A stretch of 64,000 nt of DNA from contig NZ_NOKT01000011.1 in NCBI RefSeq assembly GCF_002237655.1, forward strand, positions 124,001-188,000. The letters are read 5' to 3'. This DNA is from Streptomyces sp. XY006. GTDB taxonomy: Bacteria > Actinomycetota > Actinomycetes > Streptomycetales > Streptomycetaceae. This document shows, piece after piece, positions 18,249 to 26,484 of this stretch (the stretch's first letter is position 1; every line of letters begins with the position of its first letter). A program made the position numbers and the translations under genes. The notes under the pieces are model-generated. The model was not told the origin of the DNA. It searched no databases and worked only from the letters and a program-made list of their open reading frames with translations.

Positions 18249-18677
18249 TCAGATCCGCCCGCCGGTGAGCCGGGTGAGCGGACCGTGCGCGCCGCGTTCC
18301 GCGCGGCGGCCCACGGCGTACGAGGCGGCGCTCAGGGCGGTCAGACCGGCACCGACGCCCGCGGCGACGAGCTTGCGGTGGGCGATGACCGTCCAGGCCG
18401 TCTTCGCGGTGGTGGCGACGTGGCCCGACGCCGTGACGACCGCCTGGCGGCCCGCCTCGACGCCCTTGGCCGCGGTCTGCGCGGCCGCCTTGGCCGTCTG
18501 GGCGGACCGCTCCGCGCCCGACTTGGCGGCCGACGCCGCGTCACCGGCCTTGTCGGCGGCGCCCTTGGCGGCCTCGGACGCCGGGGCGGTCGCCTTGTCC
18601 GCCGTGGCGCGTGCCTTGGACTGCGTCGCGCGGACGGTGGCCTGCTTCTGGTTCGTGCGCTTGTTCTCTTCAGTCAT
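18249..18677 (-). CDS. Alanine/lysine-rich helical protein, unknown function
   Basis: A 142-residue protein starting at ATG 18677. Residues 10-90 are a continuous Ala/Lys/Thr/Glu amphipathic helix with repeated 11-residue-like AAKxxADKA units, as in LEA-like or YtxH/apolipophorin-type stress proteins. A hydrophobic stretch (LVAAGVGAGLTALSAASYAVG) near residue 110 could tether it to the membrane. No domain gives a biochemical role; protection or membrane-associated scaffolding is inference. It is divergent from the 49-residue protein at 18816. Confidence 0.7.
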   Translation of the reverse strand: MTEENKRTNQKQATVRATQSKARATADKATAPASEAAKGAADKAGDAASAAKSGAERSAQTAKAAAQTAAKGVEAGRQAVVTASGHVATTAKTAWTVIAHRKLVAAGVGAGLTALSAASYAVGRRAERGAHGPLTRLTGGRI

Positions 18678-18815
18678 GTGACACCGCTTTGCCTCGGAGT
18701 GCGGCGCCAAACACGTTCGGTCGCGCGCCGGCCGGGCGGCTCGTGCCTGAGCACGGGGTCGAGGGGGTAGGCGAGCTACAGACATTCCTCACGTCGATCA
18801 GGAAGGAAGTGCGTC

Positions 18816-18965
18816 ATGGCCGGAGTGCTCAACCGCATCAAGGAGTTCGCCCGGAGCCCGCAGGGACGGCGGGCCGTGGAACAGGCCCGGCGGGCGGCGG
18901 CCGACCCCCGCAAGCGGGCTCAGGCGCAGCGTCTGCTCGGCAAGCTCCGCGGCCGCCGCCACTGA
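18816..18965 (+). CDS. 49-residue basic protein
   Basis: ATG 18816 follows the ribosome site AGGAAGGAAG. The product of 49 residues (MAGVLNRIKEFARSPQGRR ... LLGKLRGRRH) has about one third Arg/Lys, helical heptads, and no cysteine. The composition points to nucleic-acid or membrane-surface binding. The clean ribosome site, normal codon bias and a stop followed by a short gap before the lipoprotein gene support it as real. I know of similar short Arg-rich proteins in other Streptomyces, but no function. It shares a 138-nt divergent control region with the gene at 18249. Confidence 0.65.
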   Translation: MAGVLNRIKEFARSPQGRRAVEQARRAAADPRKRAQAQRLLGKLRGRRH

Positions 18966-19070
18966 CCGGCGGGCGATGCGTCCCGTTACCCAACTCCTCG
19001 TACTGGTAGGTGTGTTCGTGTCCTTCTTGGGCACCTGGGCCGCATGAGACACCGGAGAGGAGATGGTTCG

Positions 19071-19949
19071 ATGGGCAGCGCAGGCAACGGCAGGAGGCTG
19101 GGTGCCTTAGGAGTCGCCGGAGTCCTGGCGGGGACCGTGCTGGTCGGCTGCGGCGACGGGGGCGGCCCGAAGGAGGCGGCGGACGCCTCCTCGGCGAAGG
19201 CGAGCCCGGAGGCCGAGGAGCAGGGCACGCGCGCGGTGCGCTCGGCCTACGACAGGACGGCCGAGGAGGACACCGCGAAGGTCGCCCTGCGGGTGCGGAC
19301 CTCGACCGAGGGGCGCTCGGAGACCGCGCACGGGCAGGGCGTCGTCGACCTGGAGGACGGCGACAGTGTCATGACGCTCACGGCGCAGGGGCAGCGCATC
19401 GAGCAACGCGTGATCGACCAGGTGCTCTACCAGAAGCTGCCGAAGGGGCAGGCACCGGGCGGCAAGCCCTGGATCCGGATCGACCTGGGCAAGGTCGCCG
19501 GGCAGCAGGGCGCGGGCGGACAGGGGGTGAACGACCCGGCCCAGTCCGCGGCGTACGCCAGGGCGATCACCGACAAGGACGTGACGAGGAAGGGCACGGC
19601 GACGATCGGCGGCGTGCGGACCACGCAGTACCGCGTCAACGTCGACGTCGCCGAGCTGCCGAACGGCGACACCCTGCGCAAGCAGGTCGGGCCCACCCTG
19701 CCGATGGACGTGTGGCTGGACGACGAGGGCCGGCTGCGCCGGCAGCAGCTGGACATGACCGTCAAGGCGCCGTCGCAGTCGGCGGAACGATCCTCCGGGG
19801 CCGCCTCGTCCGCGCCGGGGAAGGTCACCGTGCGCACGGTCATGGACTTCACCGGCTTCGGCACGGAGATCGAGGCGGAGAAGCCGCCGGCCGGGCAGGT
19901 CACCGACATGACCGGCAAGGCTCTCGAACAGGGCAAGCGGCAGAGCTGA
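19071..19949 (+). CDS. Lipoprotein, LolA/LppX-like fold
   Basis: A 292-residue lipoprotein. ATG 19071 has GGAGAGGAG nine bases upstream. The N-terminus carries a signal peptide and lipobox TVLVGC with Cys at about residue 27. The mature part (RTSTEGRSETAHGQGVVDLEDG ... VIDQVLYQKLP ... WIRIDLGKV ... TTQYRVNVDV) has the alternating beta pattern of the LolA/LppX family, in which a half-barrel binds lipids or hydrophobic molecules outside the membrane. Related Streptomyces lipoproteins respond to envelope or drug stress. Ligand unknown. It converges on the epimerase-like gene with 7 nt between stops. Confidence 0.85.
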   Translation: MGSAGNGRRLGALGVAGVLAGTVLVGCGDGGGPKEAADASSAKASPEAEEQGTRAVRSAYDRTAEEDTAKVALRVRTSTEGRSETAHGQGVVDLEDGDSVMTLTAQGQRIEQRVIDQVLYQKLPKGQAPGGKPWIRIDLGKVAGQQGAGGQGVNDPAQSAAYARAITDKDVTRKGTATIGGVRTTQYRVNVDVAELPNGDTLRKQVGPTLPMDVWLDDEGRLRRQQLDMTVKAPSQSAERSSGAASSAPGKVTVRTVMDFTGFGTEIEAEKPPAGQVTDMTGKALEQGKRQS

Positions 19950-19956
19950 CCGCGGC

Positions 19957-20907
19957 TCAGCGCACGTCGCGGCCGCGGATGCGCCGTACGAGGTCGTCCG
20001 CGGCCGCCGGCCACTCCGGCCGGTCGAAGTGGAAGCCCGCTTCGAGGAGGCGGCCCGGGACGACACGGCGGCTCTTGAGCAGCAGTTCGGTGTCCGAGCG
20101 CAGGACGAACGCCCCGGCCTCGGCCATCCGGCGCGTCGCGGGCAGGCCCACCGGGACGCCCCACGCGGCGCGCAGGGCCCGCATGAAGGCGCGCTGCGGC
20201 AGGGGCCCGGGGGCGGCGAGGTTGACCGGCCCGGTGAGGTCGTCGCGGGCCACGAGGAACTCGACCGCCCGGACGAAGTCCCGGTCGTGGATCCAGGACA
20301 CGTACTGCGCTCCCCCGGCGACCGGGCCGCCGAGGCCGAGGCGGGCCATCCGCAGCAGCATGTCGAGGACGCCGCCGCGGTCGGGGCTCATCACCATGGC
20401 GGCGCGCAGGGCCACCTTGCGGGTGTGCGGGGTGGCCGCCTCCTCCTGGGCCCGTTCCCAGGCCTTGGCGATGTCGACGCTGTAGGACCAGTAGCCCGGG
20501 GCGCCGGGTTCGCCGCCGCCGATCAGGCCGGTGGTCTCGTCGTTCGGGGCGTCGAAGCGGTGGGCGTAGACGGTCGCGGTGCTCATCTGCAGCCAGAGCC
20601 GGGGCGGCCGGGCGGCGGACGCGATCGCCTCGCCCACGGCCCGGGTGGAGTCCACGCGCGAGTCCATCATCAGACGGAGGTTGCCGGGCGTGTACCGGCA
20701 GTTCACGCTGCGCCCGGCCAGGTTGACCACGACGTCGCTGCCGTCGATCTCCTCGGCCCAGGGACCCGGGCTCGCGCCGTCCCAGTACACCTCGCCCTCG
20801 CCCGCCGGGCGCCGGCTCAGCACCACGACCTCGTGTCCGGCCGCGCTCAGCGCGCGCCTGAGGACTGTTCCCACCTGTCCGGTCCCACCGGGCATCACGA
20901 ACTTCAC
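19957..20907 (-). CDS. TIGR01777/YfcH-like NAD(P)-binding epimerase family protein
   Basis: A 316-residue short-chain dehydrogenase-type protein. GTG 20907 is chosen over the upstream ATG because GGGGAGG precedes it by five bases. The nucleotide-binding start VMPGGTGQVGTVL, LSRRPAGEGEVYWDG, VVNLAGRSVNCRY and the SYSVDIAKAWE segment match the TIGR01777 (YfcH, SulA-like) epimerases; a DUF1731-type C-terminus (LRAAWGVPVGLPATRRM, LLKSRRVVPGRLLEAGF) completes it. Substrate is not known for the family. A 16-bp perfect palindrome lies 44 nt upstream of the start. Confidence 0.88.
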   Translation of the reverse strand: MKFVMPGGTGQVGTVLRRALSAAGHEVVVLSRRPAGEGEVYWDGASPGPWAEEIDGSDVVVNLAGRSVNCRYTPGNLRLMMDSRVDSTRAVGEAIASAARPPRLWLQMSTATVYAHRFDAPNDETTGLIGGGEPGAPGYWSYSVDIAKAWERAQEEAATPHTRKVALRAAMVMSPDRGGVLDMLLRMARLGLGGPVAGGAQYVSWIHDRDFVRAVEFLVARDDLTGPVNLAAPGPLPQRAFMRALRAAWGVPVGLPATRRMAEAGAFVLRSDTELLLKSRRVVPGRLLEAGFHFDRPEWPAAADDLVRRIRGRDVR

Positions 20908-20950
20908 GCGGGCCTCCCCCATCGACGTGTGGAAGCGACTCTAGCCGACA

Positions 20951-20966
20951 TTTGAACGCGTTCAAA
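20951..20966. promoter_or_regulatory. Perfect 16-bp palindrome, TetR-type operator candidate
   Basis: TTTGAACGCGTTCAAA is identical to its reverse complement. It lies in the 117-nt divergent gap between the epimerase-like gene (start 20907) and the ABM gene (start 21025), where it could cover a -10 or -35 region of either. The TTGAAC...GTTCAA form matches many TetR/AcrR family operators. No TetR gene is present nearby, so the regulator would be encoded elsewhere. Confidence 0.65.
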
Positions 20967-21024
20967 ACACGGTGGGGTGCGGGGCTCGGTCCGCGTGGAA
21001 GTGCCGTCGGGCAAGATGGGGCCC

Positions 21025-21351
21025 ATGAGCGTAGTCAAGATCAACGTGCTGACCGTGCCCGCCGAGCAGCGGGAGACGCTGGAGAAGCGCTTCGCCTCCC
21101 GCGCGCACGCCGTGGAGAGCTCCGACGGCTTCGAGTGGTTCGAGCTGCTCCGCCCGGTGGAGGGCACCGACACCTACCTCGTCTACACGCGCTGGCGTGA
21201 CGAGGAGTCCTTCCAGGCCTGGATGGAGGGGCCGATGAAGACCGCGCACCAGGGCGGCGGCGAGGGCGGCGAGCGGTCCAGGCCCGCGGCGAGCGGCTCG
21301 ACCCTGTGGTCCTTCGAGGTCGTGCAGCAGGCCGGGCCGAAGAACGCCTAG
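21025..21351 (+). CDS. Antibiotic biosynthesis monooxygenase (ABM) domain protein
   Basis: A 108-residue protein starting at ATG 21025. The ferredoxin-like ABM fold is suggested by VVKINVLTVPAEQRETLEKRF, SSDGFEWFELLRP and YLVYTRWRDEESFQAWM; a glycine-rich loop (HQGGGEGGERSRPA) precedes the last strand. Relatives are heme-degrading IsdG/MhuD-like enzymes or cofactorless monooxygenases; the family is too broad to assign the reaction. It is opposite the epimerase-like gene with the palindrome between them, and ends at a strong hairpin. Confidence 0.85.
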   Translation: MSVVKINVLTVPAEQRETLEKRFASRAHAVESSDGFEWFELLRPVEGTDTYLVYTRWRDEESFQAWMEGPMKTAHQGGGEGGERSRPAASGSTLWSFEVVQQAGPKNA

Positions 21352-21372
21352 CCGGCGGCGACGTACGACAGG

Positions 21373-21403
21373 AGGTCCCCCGCACCGGCGGTGCGGGGGA
21401 CCT
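21373..21403. terminator. Bidirectional terminator between ABM gene and diacylglycerol-kinase-like gene
   Basis: Arms of 15 bp (AGGTCCCCCGCACCG at 21373-21387 and its complement at 21389-21403); in practice the loop is a few bases. Convergent genes end at 21351 and 21429. Confidence 0.85.
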
Positions 21404-21428
21404 GCTGCGTGCGGGGCCGTGGCGGTGT

Positions 21429-22781
21429 TCAGCCGTGGCGCGAGCGGCTGGGAGCCGCCGTGCGGCCGACCGCGGCCGCCAGCTTGCGCAGCCGGCGCCA
21501 GTCCAGCCGGGGTGGCGCCTCGGGGACCCCGGGCCGGTCGCGGGGCACCCGGACCCGCAGGGCGCGCCGGGCGATACGGCAGTGGACGGGGGCGGGCAGG
21601 GTGAGCGCCTCACCGTCGAGGCCGACCTCCAGCTGCGGTGCGTCGGCCTGCACGACGACGCGCTGGGCGGTGAGCACCGTGAGCCCCTCGGGCCGCGGCG
21701 AGAGCAGCAGTTCGGCGGCTTCGACGGCGCTGTCGACGCGGACGGCGAGGACGCCCAGCCGCCCGGAGTTCAGCCGCTCGCGACGGCCGAAGCCGAACGG
21801 GTCGTCCATGCGGTACGCGTTGTTGCTGACCAGGACGGCCTGCGGATCGGCGATGGCGGTGCCGTCGGCGACGGCCGTCAGCCGCGGGCCGCTCTGCCGG
21901 GTGAGCAGCTCGGGCAGCCGCTCCAGCGCCGCGCCGACCTTGTCCTCGCGGTAGCCGGGGCTCTGGACGACGGCGCCGTACACCCCGAACGAGGCGTTGT
22001 TGACGAACGGCCGGTCGGCGGCGAAGCCGAGGTCGACGCGGAGTTCGACGCCGTCCGTGAGGGCGTCGAGGGAGGCGGCCGGGTCGTCCCGGTCCAGACC
22101 CAGGTCCATGGCGAAGTGGTTGCGGGTGCCGGCCGCGATGACGAGGAACGGCAGGCCGTGCTCGGCCGCGACAGCGGCGACCAGTGCCTGGGTGCCGTCC
22201 CCGCCCGCCACTCCGAGGAGATCGGCCCCGTCGGCCACGGCGGCCCGGGCGAGCGCGGAGACGTCCTGGTGCCGGTCGGGGTCGAGCAGCACGACCCGGG
22301 CCCCCAGCGCCTCGGCCTTCTCCTTCAGCTGGAACTTCCCGACCTTGCCGCCGCCGGAACGCGGGTTGAGCAGCAGGAAGGGGCGCTGCGGCGGCGGGGT
22401 GCGGTACTCCTTGGCCCGTACCGGCCGCAGTCCCGTGCTGCGCAGCGCGTACCGGCCGCTCCACACCGCCGCGCACCACAGCAGCAGCGACAGGAAGACC
22501 ACCCAGAGCAGGTTGGCGGTGGCGAAGAGGCTGATGAGGGCGACGGGGGCGAACAGGGCCAGTGCGGCGGCGGCCATGCGGACGGCTCCGCGCCGGGAGA
22601 GCACCCACCACAGGGCGGCCGCGGTCAGCGCCAGGCCCGCCAGCGTGGCGACGAGCAGCAGCAGTCCCCGCAGGCCGCCGGTGACGAGGGGCAGCAGCAG
22701 CGCCGACGCGGCCGCGGCCAGGGCCCCCCTGGCGGCCCATCGCTGGCGGCCGTGGTGCCGTTCGCTCATCGCCGATCCCAT
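21429..22781 (-). CDS. Diacylglycerol kinase / lipid kinase family protein with membrane domain
   Basis: A 450-residue protein; ATG 22781 has GGAGGAG five bases upstream. Residues 1-115 hold three to four membrane helices; from about 130 a DAGK_cat-type lipid kinase domain begins with RPFLLLNPRSGGGK, then GVAGGDGTQALVAAVAAEH (the GGDGT nucleotide motif), AAGTRNHFAMDLG and NNASFGVYGAVV, and a C-terminal beta lobe (LEVGLDGE). Such enzymes phosphorylate diacylglycerol or related lipids with ATP at the inner membrane. The membrane N-terminus is a fusion not found in all relatives. Confidence 0.88.
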   Translation of the reverse strand: MGSAMSERHHGRQRWAARGALAAAASALLLPLVTGGLRGLLLLVATLAGLALTAAALWWVLSRRGAVRMAAAALALFAPVALISLFATANLLWVVFLSLLLWCAAVWSGRYALRSTGLRPVRAKEYRTPPPQRPFLLLNPRSGGGKVGKFQLKEKAEALGARVVLLDPDRHQDVSALARAAVADGADLLGVAGGDGTQALVAAVAAEHGLPFLVIAAGTRNHFAMDLGLDRDDPAASLDALTDGVELRVDLGFAADRPFVNNASFGVYGAVVQSPGYREDKVGAALERLPELLTRQSGPRLTAVADGTAIADPQAVLVSNNAYRMDDPFGFGRRERLNSGRLGVLAVRVDSAVEAAELLLSPRPEGLTVLTAQRVVVQADAPQLEVGLDGEALTLPAPVHCRIARRALRVRVPRDRPGVPEAPPRLDWRRLRKLAAAVGRTAAPSRSRHG

Positions 22782-23090
22782 CTCGCTCCTCCGCTCGAAC
22801 CGCCCGGGCGGGCCTTCGGGACCACGCCCGGCCGTGAACATGGTGCCCGCCGACGGCTCGGCCCGGCCACTGCCGTCCTGATGGCTCCCCCGCCGACGGG
22901 CACGTCAGACGCCAAGATCCTCCGGGGCGGAGCCATCGGTAGCGTACGCGGCTCGCGCGGCCCCGCGGGGCGCACCGGGGCACGCCGGTCGCCGGCCCCG
23001 CCTCCCCGGATGTCCCACCCCCTTGACCCGGTGAGTCTCATTACGCAACTCTGCTGGCACAGCCCTTGTCGACGAGGAGGCCGACACGCG
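22782..23090. other. 309-nt divergent intergenic region
   Basis: The space between the lipid kinase gene and the SRPBCC/LLM pair must hold both promoters. A TTGACC hexamer at 23023-23028 could be a -35 element for the forward pair, but I see no convincing -10 at 16-18 nt spacing. A GAGGAGG ribosome site sits at its right end. I see no RNA gene or repeat. Confidence 0.4.
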
Positions 23091-23597
23091 ATGGAGTGGA
23101 CGGGCGCGCGCTATGCGGACCAGCCGACGGTCGAGGTGACGACCTGGGTCGCCGCGACGCCGGAGAAGGTGTGGCCACTGGTGTCGGACGTGACACGGAT
23201 GCCGGAGTTCAGCGAGGAGTTGCAGTCGGCGTGCTGGGTCGACGGAGCCCGCGGGCCCGCCGTCGGTGCCCGGTTCGTCGGCCGGAGCCGGCACGACGCC
23301 CTGGGCGAGTGGGAGACGACCTGCACGGTCGTCGCGTGCGACCCCGGGCGGGTGTTCTCCTGGGCCGTCGGTGACCCGGCGGAGCCCAGTGCCGTCTGGC
23401 GCTTCGCGCTGGAGCCCGGGGACGGCGGGACCACGCTGTCGCAGTGGATGCGGATGGGGCCGGGACGCTCGGGTCTCTCCTTCGCGATCGACGCCATGCC
23501 GGAGAAGGAGCAGAAGATCGTGTTCGTGAGGTTGCGGGAGTTCGAGCGCGGCATGACCGCCACGCTGGAGCGCATCAGGCAGGGGGCGGAGGCGTGA
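23091..23597 (+). CDS. SRPBCC family protein paired with an LLM oxidoreductase
   Basis: A 168-residue protein starting at ATG 23091 with GAGGAGG 11 nt upstream. The SRPBCC/polyketide-cyclase fold is seen in VEVTTWVAATPEKVWPLVSDVTRMPEFSEE, GARFVGRSRHDALGEWETTC and a C-terminal helix RLREFERGMTATLERIR. The family binds hydrophobic small molecules in a closed cavity. Its stop overlaps the start of the LLM gene by one base (TGATG), so the two are translationally coupled and probably act on one pathway. No substrate can be named. Confidence 0.87.
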   Translation: MEWTGARYADQPTVEVTTWVAATPEKVWPLVSDVTRMPEFSEELQSACWVDGARGPAVGARFVGRSRHDALGEWETTCTVVACDPGRVFSWAVGDPAEPSAVWRFALEPGDGGTTLSQWMRMGPGRSGLSFAIDAMPEKEQKIVFVRLREFERGMTATLERIRQGAEA

Positions 23598-24655
23598 TGC
23601 GGACGGCGACGACCGTCGAGGCGGCGGCTCTGGGCAACTGGTCCCGGCAGGCCGACTTCGTCGTCGAGGCCGAGAAACTCGGGCTCGACGTGTGCTGGGT
23701 GGCCGAGGCCTGGGGGTCCGACGCCCCGTCCGCGCTGGGGTTCTACGCGGCCCGCACCGAGCGGATGCTGCTCGGCTCCGCGGTGATGCAGGTCGGCACG
23801 CGCACACCGGTGGCGCTCGCCCAGACGGCGATCACGCTGTCCAATCTGTCCGGCGGCCGCTTCCTGCTGGGGCTGGGTCCGTCCGGGCCGCAGGTGATGG
23901 AGGGCCTGCACGGCGTGCCGTTCGCCCGTCCCCTGGCGCGGGTGCGCGAGACGGTGGAGATCGTGCGGCAGGCCGTCGCGGGCGGCAAAATCTCCTACGC
24001 GGGCACGGAGTTCACGATTCCGCTGCCGGGCGGGGACGCGGTGCCGATGCGGCTGTCCCTGCGCGCCGAGCATCCCGTCCCCGTGTACCTGGCCGCGCTG
24101 TCGCCCGCCATGCTGCGGCTGACCGGCCGGGTCGCCGACGGCTGGCTCGGCACCAGCTTCGTCCCGGAGGGCGCGGCGGAGGCCTACTTCGCGCCACTGG
24201 ACGAGGGGCTGGCCGCCGCGGGCCGCGGACGCGACGGCTTCGACGTCTGCCAGGGCGCCGAGGTCGCGTTCGCCCCCGACGAGGAGGCGCTGGCCGCCAT
24301 GGTCGCGGACCGGAAGAAGGAACTGGCCTTCAGCCTGGGCGGGATGGGATCGGCGTCGACCAACTTCTACAACCGCGCCTACAGCCGCCAGGGCTGGGCC
24401 GAGGCCGCGGCGGAGGTACGGGAGCGCTGGCAGGCGGGTGACCGGGACGGCGCGGCCGCCCGGGTCACCGACGAGATGGTGCTGGCGACGACCCTCATCG
24501 GCACGGAGGAGATGGTGCGCGGGCGGCTGCGCGTCTGGCGGGACGCCGGGGTGACCACCGTGCGCCTGTACCCGGCCGGGCACACCCTCGACGAGCGGCT
24601 CGCCACCCTCGGCAGGGCGATCGAACTGGTGCGGGAGGCCGGTGACGGCACGTAG
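23597..24655 (+). CDS. LLM-class (probably F420-dependent) oxidoreductase
   Basis: A 352-residue luciferase-like enzyme starting at ATG 23597, which overlaps the preceding stop. Markers are LGNWSRQADFVVEAEKLGLDVCWVAEAWGSDA, ITLSNLSGGRFLLGLGPSGPQVMEGLHG, and GRVADGWLGTSFVPEGA. It is longer than the LLM protein at 11358 and closer to the F420-dependent methylenetetrahydromethanopterin-reductase-like group, although cofactor choice is inference. Coupling to the SRPBCC gene suggests a two-component modification of a hydrophobic metabolite. Confidence 0.9.
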   Translation: MRTATTVEAAALGNWSRQADFVVEAEKLGLDVCWVAEAWGSDAPSALGFYAARTERMLLGSAVMQVGTRTPVALAQTAITLSNLSGGRFLLGLGPSGPQVMEGLHGVPFARPLARVRETVEIVRQAVAGGKISYAGTEFTIPLPGGDAVPMRLSLRAEHPVPVYLAALSPAMLRLTGRVADGWLGTSFVPEGAAEAYFAPLDEGLAAAGRGRDGFDVCQGAEVAFAPDEEALAAMVADRKKELAFSLGGMGSASTNFYNRAYSRQGWAEAAAEVRERWQAGDRDGAAARVTDEMVLATTLIGTEEMVRGRLRVWRDAGVTTVRLYPAGHTLDERLATLGRAIELVREAGDGT

Positions 24656-24828
24656 GGCGAGGAGAGCGGGCATCTCCTCGGCCGCCGTCGGTGTGCCGTG
24701 ACGGCAGCGCTTTCCGTTGCATTCCCGCTGCAACCGACCGAGTGGGGCGAAAAGGCTCACCGGGGGTTGACTGGCGCGGGATGCGCTCGGCCTACTGGAA
24801 GGCGGAGCCGGCCCTGACGGGGGGTCTG

Positions 24829-25215
24829 ATGGTGCGGCGACGAGCGGCGGCGGTGGTGGGGCTTCTGGCCTGCCTGCTGATGCTGCCCCTGCTCGTGCCG
24901 GGCCCGGCGGGCGACGGGTCCGCGTCCGTCACCGTCGCGGCGGGGCACCTCGTGGAGCCGGGGGCGCCTTCCGGTGCCGCGGCCGAAAGGGCCGAAGGGG
25001 CCCAGGAGCCGTGCCCGTGTGAGGACGAGCCGTCGGCCCGGCGGCTCGCGGCGCGCACGCCGCGGGCCGCGGGAGCGGCCGGAGTGAGTGCGGTGGTGGC
25101 CGGAGCACCCCGGACGGAACGGGGTGCGGGCGGGCCGGCGGCTGCTGCCGGGCGGTGCCCGGCGCCTGGTGGAGCGGTCCCCAACGCCGTGGAGCTGCGG
25201 GCGTTCCGCTGCTGA
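24829..25215 (+). CDS. Small exported protein with CxC motif, unknown
   Basis: A 128-residue protein from ATG 24829 (GGGGGG ribosome site). A signal peptide or anchor (VVGLLACLLMLPLLVPG) is followed by an Ala/Glu-rich region with EPCPCEDEPSARR and a Cys-ended tail (ELRAFRC). No domain is recognised. Similar small signal-bearing proteins with a CPC-type pair occur beside acetyltransferase genes in Streptomyces. The gene is weakly supported beyond its ribosome site, hydrophobic N-terminus and codon bias. Confidence 0.45.
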   Translation: MVRRRAAAVVGLLACLLMLPLLVPGPAGDGSASVTVAAGHLVEPGAPSGAAAERAEGAQEPCPCEDEPSARRLAARTPRAAGAAGVSAVVAGAPRTERGAGGPAAAAGRCPAPGGAVPNAVELRAFRC

Positions 25216-25328
25216 GTACGGCAGTACCGAGCAAGGCCTGCGCCGTGCGGCCTGCGTACTGCCTGGTGCCCTGACGCGGTGTGGTGCGGGTCTTCGTGTG
25301 TCCCCATGCCATGACACAGGAGGCAGAG

Positions 25329-26414
25329 GTGCCAGGAAAGCGCGTTCTCGTTCTGCGGCCGGACGAACTGAGCCCGGACGACCGGAAGATGTGGCGGGAG
25401 ATCCGGACGGAGTCCGGAGCACCGGCGAATCCCTTTCTCGACCCGGAGTTCACCGCGGCTGTGGGGCGGGTGCGGCCGGGCACGAGAGTGGCGGTTTTGC
25501 AGGAGGACGGCTCACCGGTCGGGTACTTCCCGTTCGAGAGGGGCCGTCTGGGGCAGGGCCGGGCCGTCGGGCTCGGGGTGTCGGACAGTCAGGGGGCCGT
25601 GCTGCGGCCCGGGATCCGCCTGGACGCCCGGCGGTTGTTGCGGGTCTGCGGGCTGTCGTCCTGGGAGTTCGACAATCTCGAAGCCGGTCAGGAGGCGTTC
25701 GCGGCACACGCCGCCGAGGAACTCGCCTCGCCCGTCGTCGACATCGGCGAGGGCTTCGCGCGGTACACGGAGCGGCTGCGGGCGAAGTCGGCGGGTTTCC
25801 TCAGACAGACCCTGGCCAAGGAGCGCAGGCTGGCCCGGCAGGTCGGCGAGGTGCGGTTCGTGTACGACGCCCGGGATCCCGCGGCGCTGCGGGCGCTCAT
25901 GGAGTGGAAGTCGGCGCAGTACCGGCGCACCGGCCGGCGGGACCGGTTCGCGCAGGAGTGGATCACCCGGCTGGTGGGTCTGCTCGGCGAGAGCGAGGAC
26001 CCGGAGTGCCGGGGCGTGCTGTCCGTGCTGTACGCCGGGGGCCGGCCCGTCGCCGCGCACTTCGGTCCGCGCTCGCGCACGGTGCTGTCCTGGTGGTTCC
26101 CGGCGTACGACCGCGCCTGCGCCAAGTACTCCCCCGGGCTGGTGCTGCAGTTGCGGATGCTGCAGGCCGCGGCGGCCGACGGGATCGAGACGGTCGACCT
26201 GGGCAGCGGCCCGGCCCGCTACAAGGAGTCGCTGAAGACCCGCGATCTGCGGGTCTACGAGGGGGTGGTGGTCCGGGCGGTGCCGGGCGGGGCCGCCCAC
26301 TGGCTGGCCCGCGAGCCCGCCCGCGCCGCCCGCCGCTTCGTGCGCCACCGCCCCCGGCTGGCCGGCGCGGCGTCCCGGACCCTGGAGGAACTGGGCCGGC
26401 TGCGCGAGCGCTGA
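25329..26414 (+). CDS. GNAT-type (CelD/BcsL-like, PF13480-type) acetyltransferase
   Basis: A 361-residue double-GNAT protein. GTG 25329 is preferred because AGGAGG sits 5 nt upstream; an upstream in-frame ATG at 25311 lacks one. Residues about 30-340 match the CelD/FemAB-like acetyltransferase_6 fold: NPFLDPEFTAAVGRVRPGTRVAVL, FLRQTLAKERRLARQVGEVRF, LSVLYAGGRPVAAHFGPRS, and the motif DLGSGPARYKESLKTRDL near the C-terminus. Relatives acylate sugars or polysaccharide precursors. A terminator separates it from the AMIN-like gene. Confidence 0.85.
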   Translation: MPGKRVLVLRPDELSPDDRKMWREIRTESGAPANPFLDPEFTAAVGRVRPGTRVAVLQEDGSPVGYFPFERGRLGQGRAVGLGVSDSQGAVLRPGIRLDARRLLRVCGLSSWEFDNLEAGQEAFAAHAAEELASPVVDIGEGFARYTERLRAKSAGFLRQTLAKERRLARQVGEVRFVYDARDPAALRALMEWKSAQYRRTGRRDRFAQEWITRLVGLLGESEDPECRGVLSVLYAGGRPVAAHFGPRSRTVLSWWFPAYDRACAKYSPGLVLQLRMLQAAAADGIETVDLGSGPARYKESLKTRDLRVYEGVVVRAVPGGAAHWLAREPARAARRFVRHRPRLAGAASRTLEELGRLRER

Positions 26415-26449
26415 GCCGCGCGGGGCGGCGGGGGGGAGGAGGCATGGGT

Positions 26450-26475
26450 GCGCCCGGCTCCGGGGAGCCGGGCGC
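26450..26475. terminator. Bidirectional terminator between the GNAT and AMIN-like genes
   Basis: Perfect 11-bp arms (GCGCCCGGCTC at 26450-26460, complement at 26465-26475) with a CGGG loop, between converging stops at 26414 and 26485. Confidence 0.85.
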
Positions 26476-26484
26476 GTGGTGGTG

